DNA from: an uncultured Paracoccaceae bacterium
Lineage (GTDB): Bacteria; Pseudomonadota; Alphaproteobacteria; Rhodobacterales; Rhodobacteraceae
Direction: 5' to 3'
Length of the DNA stretch: 64,000 nt
NCBI GenBank assembly: GCA_947503765.1
Contig: CANNFA010000007.1
Coordinates: 1-64,000, forward strand
This document shows, piece by piece, positions 46,588-54,902 of this stretch. A program made the position numbers and the translations under genes. Numbering within the stretch: position 1 is the stretch's first letter; each line of letters starts with the position of its first letter. Under the pieces are notes generated by a model. It did not search any database. It was not told where the DNA came from and was given only the letters and a program-made list of their open reading frames with translations.

Positions 46588-47418
46588 ATGCAGGTGGACC
46601 GGCTTGATCATCACGCGCTTCGGGCGCTTCTGGAATGGCAGGTCGAGCTGGGCGCGACCGAGGCGATCTGCGATGCGCCGGTGAACCGCTACGAGGTGCC
46701 GGCCAAGGCGCCGCGCATCGCGGCCGAGGCGCCAGCGCCCGCCAGCCCGGCCACCAGCCCCGCCGTCATGCCTGCCGCCGCGCCCTCTGCCGCACCGGAT
46801 CAGGACGCGGTCGCCGCCGCGCAGGCCGCCGCCGCCGGCGCCGCGACGCTGGAGGCGCTGCATGCCGCCATCGCCGCCTTCGAGCATTGCGAGCTGAAGC
46901 GCGGCGCGCGCAACACGGTGTTCGCCGACGGCACCCCCGGCGCGCGGATGATGGTCGTCGGCGAATCGCCCGGCCGCGACGAGGATTTGCAGGGCCGGCC
47001 ATTCGTGGGGCGCGCCGGGCAGCTGCTGGACCGGATGCTGGACGCGATCGGAATGGCCCGCACCCATCCCGAGCCGGACCAAGGCGTCTACATCACCAAC
47101 ATCGTGCCCTGGCGCCCGCCGCAGAACCGCGACCCGACCCCGCAGGAAATCGCGATGCTGGTGCCGTTCGTCGCGCGCCATGTGCAGCTTGCGGACCCGG
47201 ATATCCTGGTGCTGGTCGGCAACATCGCGTGCCAGGCACTGCTGGGGCGCAAGGGCATCACCCGTCTGCGCGGCTCCTGGACCGAGGCGCTGGGCCGCCC
47301 CGCCCTGCCGACCTTTCACCCCGCCTACCTGCTGCGCCAGCCGCATCTGAAACGCGCATCCTGGCACGATCTGCTGATGATCCGGGCGCGGCTGCGGCAA
47401 CAGGAGGCCCGCGAATGA
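46588..47418 (+). CDS. Uracil-DNA glycosylase, family 4 (Fe-S)
   Basis: A 276-residue base-excision repair enzyme that removes uracil from DNA. The catalytic domain has [20 protein letters not shown] (motif A), [20 protein letters not shown] and the second motif [12 protein letters not shown]. Cys residues in [15 protein letters not shown] and around NIACQAL could be cluster ligands. A Pro/Ala-rich linker of about 60 residues precedes the domain. The gene ends in TGA within GAATGAAGATC, the left copy of the 11-base direct repeat that flanks the inserted module; the stop codon is thus preserved. Confidence 0.93.
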   Translation: MQVDRLDHHALRALLEWQVELGATEAICDAPVNRYEVPAKAPRIAAEAPAPASPATSPAVMPAAAPSAAPDQDAVAAAQAAAAGAATLEALHAAIAAFEHCELKRGARNTVFADGTPGARMMVVGESPGRDEDLQGRPFVGRAGQLLDRMLDAIGMARTHPEPDQGVYITNIVPWRPPQNRDPTPQEIAMLVPFVARHVQLADPDILVLVGNIACQALLGRKGITRLRGSWTEALGRPALPTFHPAYLLRQPHLKRASWHDLLMIRARLRQQEARE

Positions 47419-47504
47419 AGATCAAGCGCCTCACCGGATGTGTTGTGGAAAATGCTTCGGATCACCAGACAATGGCCGATGTTCTTCGGAATGTGCCGGC
47501 TTGA
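47415..47504 (+). pseudogene. Vestigial metallophosphoesterase start (29 codons)
   Basis: The ATG in the left direct repeat keeps the AGGAGG site of the old gene junction and opens a 29-codon frame, [20 protein letters not shown] and on, that agrees with the metallophosphoesterase for only its first three residues (MKI). It is the by-product of the insertion and probably has no function, although it may still be translated. Confidence 0.5.
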
Positions 47505-47513
47505 TGCAAACCT

Positions 47514-47536
47514 ACTGTAAAGGTTTCAGGTACAGT
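47514..47536. promoter_or_regulatory. Inverted repeat upstream of the inserted operon
   Basis: ACTGTA and TACAGT flank 11 bases. The site is about 75 bases before the first module gene. It could be an operator or part of the promoter; with the second repeat at 47574 it suggests regulation within the module. Confidence 0.35.
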
Positions 47537-47573
47537 CTGTCTCGCGAAAACCCGTGACGGGAAACCAGCGCCG

Positions 47574-47589
47574 GTTGTCAGTTGACAAC
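47574..47589. promoter_or_regulatory. GTTGTCA dyad, likely operator of the inserted operon
   Basis: GTTGTCAGTTGACAAC is a perfect 7-base dyad with a 2-base centre, 20 bases before the start of the first gene. Its position overlaps the likely leader or promoter, as expected for autoregulation by the HTH protein encoded second. Confidence 0.5.
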
Positions 47590-47609
47590 TGGATTGCCGG
47601 GAGCTACGT

Positions 47610-47879
47610 GTGACGAGACCGAGACATCCGAACAAGGCGATCGAAGCCGCTCTCGCGGAGCTGGAAAGGCTCGGATGGAAGGTCGAGAAGTCGAAGGGCA
47701 GAAGTGCACACGCTTGGGGATTTGCTCGCTGCCCGGAAAATGCGAAGGACAAATGCCGCAACGGCGTGTTTTGCCAGAACCAGATCTGGAGCACGCCGGG
47801 CAATCCGGTCGGCCATGCGCGTGAGCTTGCGCGCAAGGCGCGTGGTTGCGTGATCGAGAAGGACGAGAGTGATGGCTGA
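47610..47879 (+). CDS. Small Cys/His protein, HicA-like fold suspected
   Basis: An 89-residue basic protein. Its layout is helix (NKAIEAALAELERLG), strand (WKVEKS), a GRSAHAWGF turn with His34 and Trp36, a Cys cluster (Cys41, Cys49, Cys55) ending in FCQNQIWSTP, and a C-terminal helix (GHARELARKAR). The G-x-x-x-H after the first strand and the overall order recall HicA mRNA interferases, but the Cys cluster does not. I recall uncharacterised homologues in varied bacteria next to a homologue of the next gene; this cannot be checked here. GTG start with GGGAG six bases upstream. A toxin or RNA-binding role is a guess. Confidence 0.6.
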   Translation: MTRPRHPNKAIEAALAELERLGWKVEKSKGRSAHAWGFARCPENAKDKCRNGVFCQNQIWSTPGNPVGHARELARKARGCVIEKDESDG

Positions 47880-48351
47880 GGAGTTCGAGTTCGACCTGGT
47901 TTTTGCGCTTCCTCGGAAGGATCTGGATCAGGATGCGATCCTTGATGCGCTTTTCGAGGTCGGATGCGATGACGCTGTGGTTGGTCTCGGCGCGCCGGGC
48001 CTGGTAGGCTTGGCGTTCACCCGCCGTGGCGAGAATGCCGAGGAGGTGATTGCAAGTGCGATGAAGGCCGCGCTTTCGGCACTGCCCGAGGGCACCAGGT
48101 TGCGCGAAGTCAAGCCGGACCTCGTCAGCCAAGGAGATGTTGCAGCCCGCCTTCAGGTATCTCGCCAAGCGTTGCAGAAGCGCGAACTTCCGCCGCCTTC
48201 GATCGGTGGTTTGTACAGAGCCTCGGAGATGTTCCTGATTCTTGATGCACAGCCCGGTAAGGTCAAGGACGCACTGCAAAATGCGCGCCCCTGGTTTGCT
48301 TCTGCGCCCGCAGCCCAACGGATTAACGCCCGCCTGAGCCTTGATGCATAG
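47872..48351 (+). CDS. HTH protein with N-terminal ferredoxin-like domain
   Basis: A 159-residue protein that overlaps the previous gene by eight bases and has AAGGA upstream of ATG 47872. The first 80 residues form a probable ferredoxin-like domain (FEFDLVFALPRKDLDQDAIL, then CDDAVVGLGAPGLVGLAFTR). Residues 85-103 look like an AlpA/MerR-type helix-turn-helix (SQGDVAARLQVSRQALQKR). The remainder may interact with the partner. As the second gene of a small operon with operator-like repeats, it could act as antitoxin and repressor. This is inference from architecture. Confidence 0.6.
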   Translation: MAEEFEFDLVFALPRKDLDQDAILDALFEVGCDDAVVGLGAPGLVGLAFTRRGENAEEVIASAMKAALSALPEGTRLREVKPDLVSQGDVAARLQVSRQALQKRELPPPSIGGLYRASEMFLILDAQPGKVKDALQNARPWFASAPAAQRINARLSLDA

Positions 48352-48411
48352 GAGCAGATGAAAGTGCGCTGCCGTGGTGGCGCATTCTGCAATAGCTGAT
48401 ATAGGGCCTGA

Positions 48412-49011
48412 ATGAAGATCCTCGCATTTTCCGACCTGCACCATTCGCGCCGCCATGCCAGGGCGCTGGTGGACGCAAGCGCCGAGGCCGATCTGGTGAT
48501 CGGCGCGGGCGATTTCTGCAACCGGCGCGAGGCGCTGCCCGAGGCTCTGAACCTGCTGTCGGGGATCGCGGCGCCGATGGTGCTGGTGCCCGGCAACGCC
48601 GAATCGGCCACCGAGCTGCGCGCGGCGGCGCATGAGGGCTGGCATGTCCTGCATGGCGACGCGGCCGAGATCGGCGGGTTGCGCCTGTTCGGGCTGGGCT
48701 ACGCGGTGCCCGAAACGCCGTTCGGCGGCTGGTCGTGCGACCTGTCCGAGGCCGATGCCGCCGCGATGCTGGCCGCCTGCGAGCGCGCCGATATCCTGAT
48801 CACCCATTCGCCGCCCAAAGGCGTGGTCGATGTCACGTCTTTCGGCGAAAGCATGGGATCGACGGCGATCCGCGATGCCATCCGCCGCATTGCGCCGCGC
48901 CTGTGCCTGTGCGGACATATCCACGACAGCTGGGGCCAGGAGGGCCGGATCGGCGGGGCAAGGGTGGCCAATCTCGGCCCCGGCGGCACCTGGTTCGATC
49001 TTGCGCCATGA
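48412..49011 (+). CDS. Calcineurin-like metallophosphoesterase
   Basis: A 199-residue single-domain phosphoesterase with all metal motifs: FSDLHHSR (D-x-H), GAGDFCNR (GD), PGNAES (GN), ITHSPPKG and CGHIHDSWG (GHxH). The substrate is unknown; small stand-alone enzymes of this type hydrolyse phosphodiesters or nucleotides. The ATG lies in the right copy of the 11-base repeat; the sequence upstream is now module DNA with only a weak AGGG, in contrast to the strong site left beside the uracil-DNA glycosylase gene. Expression may therefore have changed. moaB follows after 37 bases. Confidence 0.9.
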   Translation: MKILAFSDLHHSRRHARALVDASAEADLVIGAGDFCNRREALPEALNLLSGIAAPMVLVPGNAESATELRAAAHEGWHVLHGDAAEIGGLRLFGLGYAVPETPFGGWSCDLSEADAAAMLAACERADILITHSPPKGVVDVTSFGESMGSTAIRDAIRRIAPRLCLCGHIHDSWGQEGRIGGARVANLGPGGTWFDLAP

Positions 49012-49048
49012 CCGGCACCGCCCCGCGTCCGACAAGAGGGAACAGACC

Positions 49049-49591
49049 ATGAGCCGGATCGACGACAGCAAGGATTTCGTGCCGGTGCGCATCGCCGTGC
49101 TGACCGTGTCCGACACCCGATCGGCGTCCGAGGACCGCTCGGGCGCGGTGCTGGTCGAGCGGATCGAGGCGGCCGGCCACATCGTCGCCGCGCGCGAGAT
49201 CCTGCCCGATGAGCGGGCCGAGATCGCGGGGCAGTTGCGCACCTGGTGCCACGATCCGGGCATCGACGTGGTGATTTCGACCGGCGGCACCGGGCTGACC
49301 GGCCGCGACATCACGGTCGAGGCGCACCGCGACGTCTACGAAAAGGAGATCGAGGCGTTCGGCACCGTGTTCACCATGGTCTCGATGCAGAAGATCGGCA
49401 CCAGCGCGGTGCAAAGCCGGGCCACCGGCGGCGTGGCGAACGGCACCTACATGTTCGCGCTTCCCGGCTCTCCGGGTGCGTGCCGCGACGCCTGGGACGA
49501 AATCCTGGAACGGCAGCTCGATTACCGCCATCTTCCGTGCAATTTCGTCGAGATCCTGCCGCGCCTGGACGAGCATCTGCGCCGGAAATAG
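49049..49591 (+). CDS. moaB: Molybdenum cofactor biosynthesis protein MoaB
   Basis: MoaB adenylylates molybdopterin or assists that step in cofactor synthesis. The 180-residue protein has IAVLTVSDTRSASEDRSGAV, the STGGTGLTGRDITVEA loop that binds the pterin, and FALPGSPGACRDAWDEIL. ATG 49049 lies after AAGAGGGAACAG. It follows the metallophosphoesterase gene on the same strand, likely in one operon. Confidence 0.95.
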   Translation: MSRIDDSKDFVPVRIAVLTVSDTRSASEDRSGAVLVERIEAAGHIVAAREILPDERAEIAGQLRTWCHDPGIDVVISTGGTGLTGRDITVEAHRDVYEKEIEAFGTVFTMVSMQKIGTSAVQSRATGGVANGTYMFALPGSPGACRDAWDEILERQLDYRHLPCNFVEILPRLDEHLRRK

Positions 49592-49756
49592 GCGTGCCGG
49601 GGGCGGGCGATTCGCCGGCCTGGCGATTTTTTTGCGCCAGGCGCGGAAATTTTCGACGGAATGCCCCGCTTCGCACGTAACAGCATTATGGCTTGGCGCG
49701 GGGCCGCCCCGGGCCTATTTTGAGATGCTGCAACTGCAAAGGTGATATCCGCCAAC

Positions 49757-51229
49757 ATGCGTTTCCTGCGCCGCTCTCTCGTCGGGCTGTTCCTGATGGC
49801 ATTGACCATCGGGCTGCTGGCCTATGCCGGCCAGACCGTCTATGGCGCGTTGCAGGCGTCGTGGGGCGAGCAGCCCGCCCCGCGCCCCGCGCGCGAGCGG
49901 GTGTTCGCGGTCAATGTCACCACGATCCGCGCCGCTACAGTGACCCCGGTGATGGCCAGTTTCGGCGAGGTGCGCAGCCGCCGCACGCTGGAGGTGCGGG
50001 CCACCGCCGCGGGCACCGTGGTCGAATTGTCGGACGCAGTCGAGGAAGGCGGCGCGGTGCAGGCCGGCGATCTGCTGCTGCGGGTCGATCCCACCGATGC
50101 CGAGGCGGCGCTGGACGTGGCGCGCACCGACCTGTCCGAAGCCGAGGCGGAGTTGCGCGATGCCCGCCGCGCGCTGGAGATCGCGCGCGACGACGTGGCC
50201 TCTGCCCGGGAACAGGCGGAGCTGCGCAGCCAGGCGCTGGAACGGGCCGAAAGCCTTGCGGGGCGCGGCATCGGTACCGGGGCCGCGGTCGAGACGGCGG
50301 CCCTGGCCGAGGCCGCCGCGCGCCAGTCGGTGCTGTCGCGGCGCCAGGCGCTGGCCAATGCCGAGGCGCGGGTGGATCAGGCGCAGAACGCCCTTGCCCG
50401 CCATCACATCGCCGTGGCCGAGGCCGAGCGCGCGCTGGCCGACACGGCCCTTCATGCCGAGTTTTCCGGCACCCTGTCGGACGTCGCGGTGGTGCGCGGG
50501 CGGCTTGTGCAGAACAACGAGCAACTGGCGCGCCTTGTCGATCCCGACCTGCTGGAGGTCGCGTTCCGGGTCTCGACCGGGGATTATGCGCGGCTGCTGG
50601 ATGCGAATGGCGATCTGGGCCATGCCGAAGTGCGGATTTCGCTGGACGTGCCGGGGGGCGGGCTGACCACCGGCGGCGTGATCAGCCGCGAAAGCGCGAC
50701 GGTCGGCGACGGCCAGACCGGGCGCTTGCTGTTCGCGCGGATCGCGCGGCCGCGCGGCTTTCGCCCCGGCGACTTCGTGAGCGTGCGGATCGACGAGCCG
50801 CCGCTGACCGGCGTCACCCGCCTGCCCGCGACGGCGGTGGACGCGGCCGGAACGGTGCTGGTGCTGGACGCGGACAGCCGGCTGGAGGTCGCCGCGGTCG
50901 AGGTGCTGCGCCGCGAGGGCGACGACGTGATCGTGCGCGCCCCGGCGCTGGAGGGGCGGCAGGCGGTCGCCGAACGCTCGCCGCTGCTGGGCGCGGGGAT
51001 CAAGGTGCGGCCGGTCGATCCCGCCGCCGAGGCCGACACCGCGCGCACGCGCCCCGATGCCGCCGCCATGGTCGAGCTGACCGACGAGCGCCGCGCGCGG
51101 CTGGTCGCCTTTGTCGAGGGCAACGCCTTCATGCCGGCGGATGCGAAGGAGCGTGTGCTGGCGCAACTGGCACAGCCGATGGTGCCGGCGCAGACGGTCG
51201 ACCGGCTCGAATCGCGGATGGGCGGATAG
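49757..51229 (+). CDS. RND efflux periplasmic adaptor (MFP) subunit
   Basis: A protein of about 490 residues that would link an RND pump to an outer-membrane channel. After a single N-terminal membrane anchor (LVGLFLMALTIGLLAYAGQT) come a lipoyl half (GTVVELSDAVEEGGAVQAGD), a long Ala/Glu-rich coiled-coil hairpin (about residues 120-235), the second lipoyl half (AEFSGTLSDVAVVRGRLVQN) and the beta-barrel region. A C-terminal tail of about 60 residues follows the usual end. GTG 49742 is an alternative start. The permease gene is 146 bases downstream. Confidence 0.9.
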   Translation: MRFLRRSLVGLFLMALTIGLLAYAGQTVYGALQASWGEQPAPRPARERVFAVNVTTIRAATVTPVMASFGEVRSRRTLEVRATAAGTVVELSDAVEEGGAVQAGDLLLRVDPTDAEAALDVARTDLSEAEAELRDARRALEIARDDVASAREQAELRSQALERAESLAGRGIGTGAAVETAALAEAAARQSVLSRRQALANAEARVDQAQNALARHHIAVAEAERALADTALHAEFSGTLSDVAVVRGRLVQNNEQLARLVDPDLLEVAFRVSTGDYARLLDANGDLGHAEVRISLDVPGGGLTTGGVISRESATVGDGQTGRLLFARIARPRGFRPGDFVSVRIDEPPLTGVTRLPATAVDAAGTVLVLDADSRLEVAAVEVLRREGDDVIVRAPALEGRQAVAERSPLLGAGIKVRPVDPAAEADTARTRPDAAAMVELTDERRARLVAFVEGNAFMPADAKERVLAQLAQPMVPAQTVDRLESRMGG

Positions 51230-51257
51230 CGCGGTGCGCGGCGCCTTCTCCCCGCCC

Positions 51258-51353
51258 GCCCCGGGCTTGACCCGGGGCCTGTCCCGGACCCGGGGACTCT
51301 GCCTCGGCGCGGTGCGCGTTTCAGGCCGGGTGGTCCCGGGGCAAGCCCGGGAC
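51258..51353. repeat. Solo copy of the 110-bp-array core between RND genes
   Basis: Starts GCCCCGGGCTTGACCCGGGG and ends GTCCCGGGGCAAGCCCGGGA, the same two palindromes, order and orientation as one unit of the 42476-43093 array, with a longer, different middle. It fills the space between adaptor and permease genes and ends 22 bases before the permease start. Confidence 0.8.
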
Positions 51354-51375
51354 GGGGTCGGGCGGGGGGCGCGCC

Positions 51376-54300
51376 ATGGCTGAGCGGTTTCCCCAGGTCG
51401 GCGGCATCCTGTCCTATTTCACCCGGCACCGCACCGCGGCGAACCTGCTTCTGGTGCTGCTGATCGCCGCGGGAATCGCCGCCTTTCCGCGGATGCGGGC
51501 GCAGTTCTTTCCCGATATCGTCATCGACTCGGTCAACGTGTCCGTCAGCTGGAGCGGCGCCGGGGCCGAGGATGTGGACCGCGCCATCGTGCAACTGCTG
51601 GAGCCGGTGCTGATCGCCGTCGAGGGCGTGACCGACGTGACATCGATCAGCCGCGAGGGCAGCGCCCGGATCGGGCTGGAGTTCGAGCCGGGCTGGGACA
51701 TGTCGCGCGCCTCCGGCGACGTGGAGACGGCGGTCGATTCGATCACCAATCTCCCAGAGGACGCGGACGATGTTCGCGTGCGGCGCGGCGGCTGGCGCGA
51801 CCGGGTGACGGACGTGGTGATCACCGGGCCGGTCGGCACCGACCAGCTTGGCCGCTTTGCCGACGAATTCGTCACCCGCCTGTTCGCCGAGGGCGTGACC
51901 CGCACCACGATCCGCGGGCTGGCCGCGCCGGAAACGGTGGTCGAGGTGCCGTCGATGGCGCTGATCGAGCATGACATCACGATGCGCCAGATCGCCGATG
52001 CCATCGCCGCCGAGGCGGCGGCCGATCCGGCGGGCGACGTGTCGGGCGCGAATGCGCGGGTGCGCACCGGCGTCGCGCGGACCGGCGCCGACCAGATCGC
52101 CGCCATCGCCCTGCGCGCCAACCCGGATGGCAGCAAACTGACCATCGGCGACGTGGCCCGCGTGATCGTCGGCGGCGTGGACCGCGACCGCGCCTATTTC
52201 GTCGGCGAACATCCGGCGATCTCGGTGCGAGTGGACCGGTCCGACCGGGGGGATGCCATCGCGATCCAGGGGCAGGTCGAACAGGTCGCCGCCGAGATGC
52301 AGACCAGCCTGCCCGAAGGCGTGCGCATCGACCTGATCCGCACCCGCGCCGAGGCGATCAGCAACCGGCTGAACATCCTGCTGGATAACGGGCTGCTGGG
52401 GCTCGGGCTGGTGCTGGTGCTGCTGTTCCTGTTCCTGAACGCGCGCACCGCCTTCTGGGTGGCGGCGGGGATCCCGGTGGCGATGACCAGCGCCATTGCC
52501 ATGATGTACGCCTTCGGGCTGACGCTGAACATGATCTCGCTGTTCGCGCTGATCATCACGCTGGGGATCGTGGTGGACGATGCCATCGTGGTGGGCGAAC
52601 ATGCCGACCACCGCGCCCGCCGCGCCGGCGAGTCCCCCGAGGAAGCCGCCGAGAACGCCGCCCGGCGCATGTTCCCGCCGGTCTTTTCGGCGACGCTGAC
52701 CACGGTGATCGCGTTTTTCGGGCTGGTGGCGATCGGCGGCCGGTTCGGCGACATGATCGCGGACATTCCGTTCACCGTGATCGTGGTGCTGATCGCCTCG
52801 CTGGTGGAGTGTTTCCTGATCCTGCCGAACCACATGGCCCATTCCATCGCCCATTCGGCGCGCGATCACTGGTATGACTGGCCCAGCCGGGCGGTGAACC
52901 GGGGCTTTCGCCGGATCCGCGAATCCCTGTTCCGCCCGCTGATACGGCTGGTGGTCTGGGCGCGCTATCCGGTGCTGGCGGGCGCAATCCTGCTGCTGGC
53001 GATGCAGGTCGCCGGGTTCATCCGGGGCGATCTGCAATGGCGGTTCTTCAACTCGCCGGAACAGGGCTCGGTCTCGGGCAATTTCGCCATGGCGCCGGGG
53101 GCCACCCGCGCCGACACGATGGAGATGATGCGCGAGATGCAGCGCGCGGCCGATGCCGTCGCCGCCCGGATGGAGGCGGAGCACGGGCAGAACCCGCTGG
53201 ATTACGTTATCGCCGAGATCGGCGGCAATACCGGGCGGGGCCTGTCGGGGGTCGAGACCAAGGACGACGATCAGCTTGGCTCCATCGCCATCGAGCTGAT
53301 CAGCGCCGACGAGCGGCCCTATTCCAGTTTCCAGTTCGTGGCGATGCTTCAGGAAGAGGTCGTGCAGCATCCGCTGGCCGAGATCGTCAGCTTTCGCGGC
53401 TGGCGCGGCGGGCCGGGGGGCGATGCGCTGGACGTGCAGCTATACGGCGCCTCGGCGGACGTGCTGAAGGAGGCGGCCGAGGATCTGAAGGCACAGCTGG
53501 CGCAATTCGCGGAAGTGTCGGCGCTGGAGGATTCGCTGGCCTACGACAAGGAAGAGCTGGTGCTGGAGCTGACGCCGCAGGGCCGTGCGCTGGGCTTCAC
53601 CATCGACGCGCTGGGCCGGGTGCTGCGCGCGCGGCTGAACGGGATCGAGGCGGCGACCTACCCGGACGGGCCGCGCACCGCCGCGATCCGGGTCGAGCTG
53701 CCGCCGGGCGAGCTGACCGCCGATTTCCTGGACCGCACCCGGATGCGCACCGCCGCGGGCGATTACGTCGCGCTGGCCGACATCGTCACCGTCAGCCGGG
53801 AGGCGGGGTTTTCCACCGTGCGGCGGGAGAACGGGCTGCGGCTGGTGTCGGTCACCGGCGATCTGTCCGAGGACGACCCTGCCCGTGCGACCGAGATCAT
53901 GACCGCGCTGAAGGAAACCATCCTGCCCGCGCTGGAGGAACGGTTCGGCGTCGCCTCGCGCCTGTCGGGGCTGTCCGAGCAGGAAAGCGAATTCCTGAAC
54001 GACGCGCGCACCGGGTTCCTGCTGTGCCTGCTGGCGATCTACCTGGTGCTGGCATGGATCTTCGGCAGCTGGACGCGGCCGATGGTGGTGATGGCGATCA
54101 TCCCGTTCGGGCTGGTCGGCGCGTTCTGGGGGCACATGGCCTGGGACGTGCCGCTGACCATGTTCTCGGTCGTCGGGCTGATCGGGATGACCGGGATCAT
54201 CATCAACGATTCCATCGTCCTGGTGACGACGATCGACGAATTGTCCGCCGAACGCGGGCTGATCCCGGCCATCGTCGACGGCGCGGCGGACCGGCTGCGC

Positions 54301-54801
54301 GCGGTCTTGCTGACGACGCTGACCACGGTGCTGGGGCTGGCGCCGCTGCTCTACGAAGGGTCGCAGGACGCGCAGTTCCTGAAGCCGACGGTGATCACGC
54401 TGGTCTACGGGCTGGGCTTCGGCATGGTGCTGGTGCTGGTGGTCGTGCCGGCGCTGATGGCGATGCAGCAGGACGTGGCACGCCAATTCGCCGCCCTGCG
54501 CCGGGCGCTGCGCCGCCGGGGCGGGCAACGGCGCGGGCGCGGCGTGACGGCGGCGGTGATGCTGGCCGCGCTGGGGCTGGCGGGGCTGTTCGCGGTGACG
54601 CTGGGCTGGACGCTTGCCACCGGCGCGCTGCCGCTGGACCTGCTGGCGCGGGCCGGGCTGACGCTGCCGGCCCTGCCGGAGGGCGCGCCGGTGCTGGCGG
54701 TCGCGCTGGCGGTCTTCGTGGCGGGCGCGGCGATGCTGGTTCTGGCGGTGTGGGTGCTTGCGGCGCTCGCGGTGCGGCTTGGCCGGCGCAGGGCCGTCTG
54801 A
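51376..54801 (+). CDS. RND-family efflux permease
   Basis: A 1141-residue inner-membrane proton antiporter subunit of the AcrB/CzcA/MdtB superfamily. The N-terminus (YFTRHRTAANLLLVLLIAAG) leads to the porter domains (FPDIVIDSVNVSVSWSGAGA), the TM4 charged motif GIVVDDAIVVGEHADHRARR, the central large loop and the second TM set (LIGMTGIIINDSIVLVTTID). Family members have about 1020-1060 residues; here an extra C-terminal part of about 110 residues carries a basic stretch and two further hydrophobic segments. The substrate cannot be inferred. A repeat separates it from its adaptor gene. Confidence 0.93.
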   Translation: MAERFPQVGGILSYFTRHRTAANLLLVLLIAAGIAAFPRMRAQFFPDIVIDSVNVSVSWSGAGAEDVDRAIVQLLEPVLIAVEGVTDVTSISREGSARIGLEFEPGWDMSRASGDVETAVDSITNLPEDADDVRVRRGGWRDRVTDVVITGPVGTDQLGRFADEFVTRLFAEGVTRTTIRGLAAPETVVEVPSMALIEHDITMRQIADAIAAEAAADPAGDVSGANARVRTGVARTGADQIAAIALRANPDGSKLTIGDVARVIVGGVDRDRAYFVGEHPAISVRVDRSDRGDAIAIQGQVEQVAAEMQTSLPEGVRIDLIRTRAEAISNRLNILLDNGLLGLGLVLVLLFLFLNARTAFWVAAGIPVAMTSAIAMMYAFGLTLNMISLFALIITLGIVVDDAIVVGEHADHRARRAGESPEEAAENAARRMFPPVFSATLTTVIAFFGLVAIGGRFGDMIADIPFTVIVVLIASLVECFLILPNHMAHSIAHSARDHWYDWPSRAVNRGFRRIRESLFRPLIRLVVWARYPVLAGAILLLAMQVAGFIRGDLQWRFFNSPEQGSVSGNFAMAPGATRADTMEMMREMQRAADAVAARMEAEHGQNPLDYVIAEIGGNTGRGLSGVETKDDDQLGSIAIELISADERPYSSFQFVAMLQEEVVQHPLAEIVSFRGWRGGPGGDALDVQLYGASADVLKEAAEDLKAQLAQFAEVSALEDSLAYDKEELVLELTPQGRALGFTIDALGRVLRARLNGIEAATYPDGPRTAAIRVELPPGELTADFLDRTRMRTAAGDYVALADIVTVSREAGFSTVRRENGLRLVSVTGDLSEDDPARATEIMTALKETILPALEERFGVASRLSGLSEQESEFLNDARTGFLLCLLAIYLVLAWIFGSWTRPMVVMAIIPFGLVGAFWGHMAWDVPLTMFSVVGLIGMTGIIINDSIVLVTTIDELSAERGLIPAIVDGAADRLRAVLLTTLTTVLGLAPLLYEGSQDAQFLKPTVITLVYGLGFGMVLVLVVVPALMAMQQDVARQFAALRRALRRRGGQRRGRGVTAAVMLAALGLAGLFAVTLGWTLATGALPLDLLARAGLTLPALPEGAPVLAVALAVFVAGAAMLVLAVWVLAALAVRLGRRRAV

Positions 54802-54902
54802 GGCGGAAAGCGGCGCGTATTGGGCGCTTGGTTTTCCCGCCCGGTGCTTCTATGCGTTCGCCCACGGAAACAGCCGGCCGCCACGGGAACAGGGAGCCGC
54901 CA

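Larger units (their letters stand above)
47413..48420. other. ~1-kb inserted module flanked by an 11-bp direct repeat
   Basis: GAATGAAGATC occurs at 47413-47423 and again at 48410-48420. The left copy contains the uracil-DNA glycosylase stop, the right copy the metallophosphoesterase start. Removing one copy and everything between would restore an ATGA-overlapping gene pair with a strong AGGAGG site. The segment therefore looks like an insertion that made or used an 11-base repeat. It holds a two-gene operon and two inverted repeats but no integrase or transposase. Confidence 0.7.
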
